Part shown: positions 48,356 to 49,297 of the stretch, in pieces
Layout of the letters: the number at the start of each line of letters is the position of its first letter
Position numbering within the stretch: the stretch's first letter is position 1
Source of the DNA: Phaeovulum molybdatiresistens
GTDB lineage: Bacteria > Pseudomonadota > Alphaproteobacteria > Rhodobacterales > Rhodobacteraceae
DNA length: 49,297 nt
Assembly (NCBI RefSeq): GCF_023544865.1
Contig: NZ_JAMJFX010000022.1
Coordinates: forward strand, 1-49,297
Reading direction: 5' to 3'
Made by a program: the position numbers and the translations under genes
The notes under the pieces: generated by a model
What the model saw: the letters and a program-made list of their open reading frames with translations, nothing else
What the model was told of the DNA's origin: nothing
Databases searched by the model: none

Positions 48356-48561
48356 GGAAAGGGGATCAGCCGCGCCGCATTGGCTGTCCCCTGCGGTACA
48401 ATCTGCCCGAACTCGCCAAGATAGCCATGAAGCGCATTGATCGCCTGAGTGCGCTGACGGATCAGTAGCTCGGGACGTAGAAGGCTCCTTCGGTAGGGCC
48501 GGACCGATCCGACAGCACTCAGTAAAAGGTTGGGGGTGCGCGGGCTGTCAAATCGGCGCAC
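48352..48561 (-). pseudogene. Internal fragment of a second IS110-family (IS1111-like) transposase, inverted
   Basis: The minus strand reads LLRPELLIRQRTQAINALHGYLGEFGQ and IVPQGTANAARLI. This matches the linker region of IS110/IS1111 transposases (the LIRQRTQ-INALRGHLxEFG pattern) that normally follows the DEDD domain. The upstream part of the frame (MRRFDSPRTP...) is not clearly homologous, and the fragment ends at the junction with the plus-strand fragment near 48340-48355. Two pieces of related but different elements have therefore been joined tail to tail. Confidence 0.65.
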
Positions 48562-48746
48562 GTCTCCCTCGAGTTCGCTTGGGGACAGCTTATCTCATTT
48601 TGCTGGAGATGGTGGTATATTGAAGATGACTATCGACGCCGAAGCGCCTGAGAAAGAATCTTGATATAGATCAAGTCGCGCCGCGCCGCGCGCCGCTATC
48701 TTGAATTATGGCTTTGGGATTGCTGTGGTTCAGTAGAGGAAGCGCA
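48562..48746. promoter_or_regulatory. Promoter region of the DUF6455 gene with a perfect FNR-type box
   Basis: TTGATATAGATCAA at 48661-48674 matches the FNR/FnrL/Anr consensus TTGAT-N4-ATCAA without mismatch. It is centred about 80 bases upstream of the ATG at 48747. The sequence from 48562 to 48660 contains nothing else recognisable. Confidence 0.8.
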
Positions 48747-49094
48747 ATGTTCGAACGTATCAAGAAGTGGCAGGAGAAGACCCGCGATCTTGCCGAGATC
48801 AGAATGATATCAGATGTCGACCTGAACGACATGGGCGTGTCGCGCAACGAGTTGCGATCCATCGTTGGCTTCGGCGCCGAAGTCGATACTCGCCAGATGG
48901 CGATGGCCGAGCGTCACGGGCTTGATTCCTATTGCCTGCGTCGGCATCCCCAGGACCTGATCGCGTCGAATAAGGCCTGCGCGGAATGTGGCCACGTAGA
49001 GGAATGCGCCAGTTACCTGGCCTCGGATGTACCTGCGGAGGCTTCGGCCAGGTTTTGTCCGAACTATGAACTGTACCAACAACTGGCCGAGTAA
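48747..49094 (+). CDS. DUF6455-type small cysteine protein with a DUF1127-like N-terminus
   Basis: A 115-residue protein. The first 40 residues (MFERIKKWQEKTRDLAEIRMISDVDLNDMGVSRNEL) resemble DUF1127 small proteins. The second half has a four-cysteine pattern C78-x2-C81-x5-C87...C104, plus Cys63, consistent with the DUF6455 family and possibly a metal or iron-sulfur site. The ATG at 48747 follows AGAGGA; an in-frame ATG at 48708 is an alternative. A perfect FNR-type box upstream implies oxygen-dependent control. It does not belong to the catabolic island and probably marks core-type DNA beyond the IS110 remnant. Function unknown. Confidence 0.82.
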   Translation: MFERIKKWQEKTRDLAEIRMISDVDLNDMGVSRNELRSIVGFGAEVDTRQMAMAERHGLDSYCLRRHPQDLIASNKACAECGHVEECASYLASDVPAEASARFCPNYELYQQLAE

Positions 49095-49297
49095 ACAGGC
49101 ATGGACCCGCTGCCGCAAACGTGGTCCGTATACGGTGGCTCCGACCCATTGAATTGATGTGTTCCTGACGCGTGACACGCCTGTGAGAAGGCCTGCGTGA
49201 GCAGATGGAGGTCTTGTAAGGGTAATCCTCCCCGTGGTTAAGGGGATGCGAAGGTAGAATTTTCTCGGCATGATGGACGAGGAGATTCCGATGAAGA
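49095..49297. other. Right-edge sequence, possible start of an insertion sequence
   Basis: Non-coding within view. A palindrome CCGTATACGG is at 49126-49135, soon after the DUF6455 stop. The last 90 bases, with GAGGAGATTCCG followed by ATGAAG at the edge, resemble the 5-prime end of an IS3-type transposase gene, but only about two codons are visible, so this cannot be confirmed. Confidence 0.25.

Noticed and set aside
1..49297. CRISPR array, tRNA or rRNA genes
   Set aside because: No regularly spaced repeats and no tRNA- or rRNA-like sequence were seen on reading the window, though a covariance-model search was not possible.

Overview
The window reads as accessory DNA of a GC-rich alphaproteobacterium, most likely a member of the Rhodobacterales. 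The evidence is codon use and compact ATGA-coupled operons, a DUF1127/DUF6455-type small protein behind a perfect FNR-type box at the right end, and the style of the LIV-ABC and TRAP transporters. No rRNA, tRNA or CRISPR array was seen. Both edges carry insertion-sequence traces or unassigned sequence: an ambiguous block at 1-516, two fused IS110 fragments at 48011-48561, and a possible IS start at the right edge. The block between them therefore looks like a self-contained catabolic island.

About 38 of roughly 40 genes belong to CoA-dependent breakdown of an organic acid. From left to right: an acyl-CoA dehydrogenase with a Rieske ferredoxin (517-2014, -); a 2-oxoacid dehydrogenase E1alpha-E1beta-E2 operon (2148-5534, +); a GntR/FCD regulator (5610-6296, -), the only transcription factor seen; an SDR (6701-7501, +); an SDR-ThuA-CoA ligase operon (7504-10761, -); a crotonase-E3-aldo/keto reductase-GMC oxidoreductase-flavoprotein operon (11039-17200, +); two tandem 3-ketosteroid-dehydrogenase-like flavoproteins (17186-20655, -); a degenerate acyl-CoA synthetase (20752-21708, -); an SDR (21781-22518, +); a Rieske oxygenase-crotonase-SDR operon (22568-25485, -); a VOC protein and a 2Fe-2S ferredoxin (25611-26513, +); a CoA ligase and a SnoaL-like protein (26556-28564, -); a complete LIV-type ABC importer followed by a TIM-barrel protein, a thiolase and a fused hydroxyacyl-CoA dehydrogenase/enoyl-CoA hydratase (28866-37586, +); a CoA ligase with two MaoC-like small proteins (37608-39822, -); an Old Yellow Enzyme/2,4-dienoyl-CoA-reductase-like iron-sulfur flavoprotein (39912-41867, -); and a TRAP transporter with an NmrA-like protein, a second TIM-barrel protein and an EthD protein (42327-47883, +).

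Inferred logic: two importers bring in one or more organic acids and CoA ligases activate them. SDR, GMC and AKR enzymes oxidise alcohols to ketones. The KstD-like flavoproteins desaturate a ring ketone, and the Rieske oxygenase hydroxylates. Crotonases, ACAD, the HAD-ECH fusion and thiolase shorten the skeleton, while the OYE-type reductase removes double bonds. The 2-oxoacid dehydrogenase (E1/E2 at the left, E3 in another operon) finishes a 2-oxoacid intermediate. The substrate cannot be named from sequence. The enzyme set points to an alicyclic, terpenoid- or steroid-like acid.

The strongest unexplained signal is non-coding. An operator-like sequence (GTATACAA / TATACACAA, half of a TTGTATACAA-type palindrome) recurs in nine intergenic regions in front of most transcription units. 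The 9-mer TATACACAA occurs exactly at four separate promoters. This suggests that the whole island is one regulon, plausibly controlled by the GntR/FCD protein encoded inside it.
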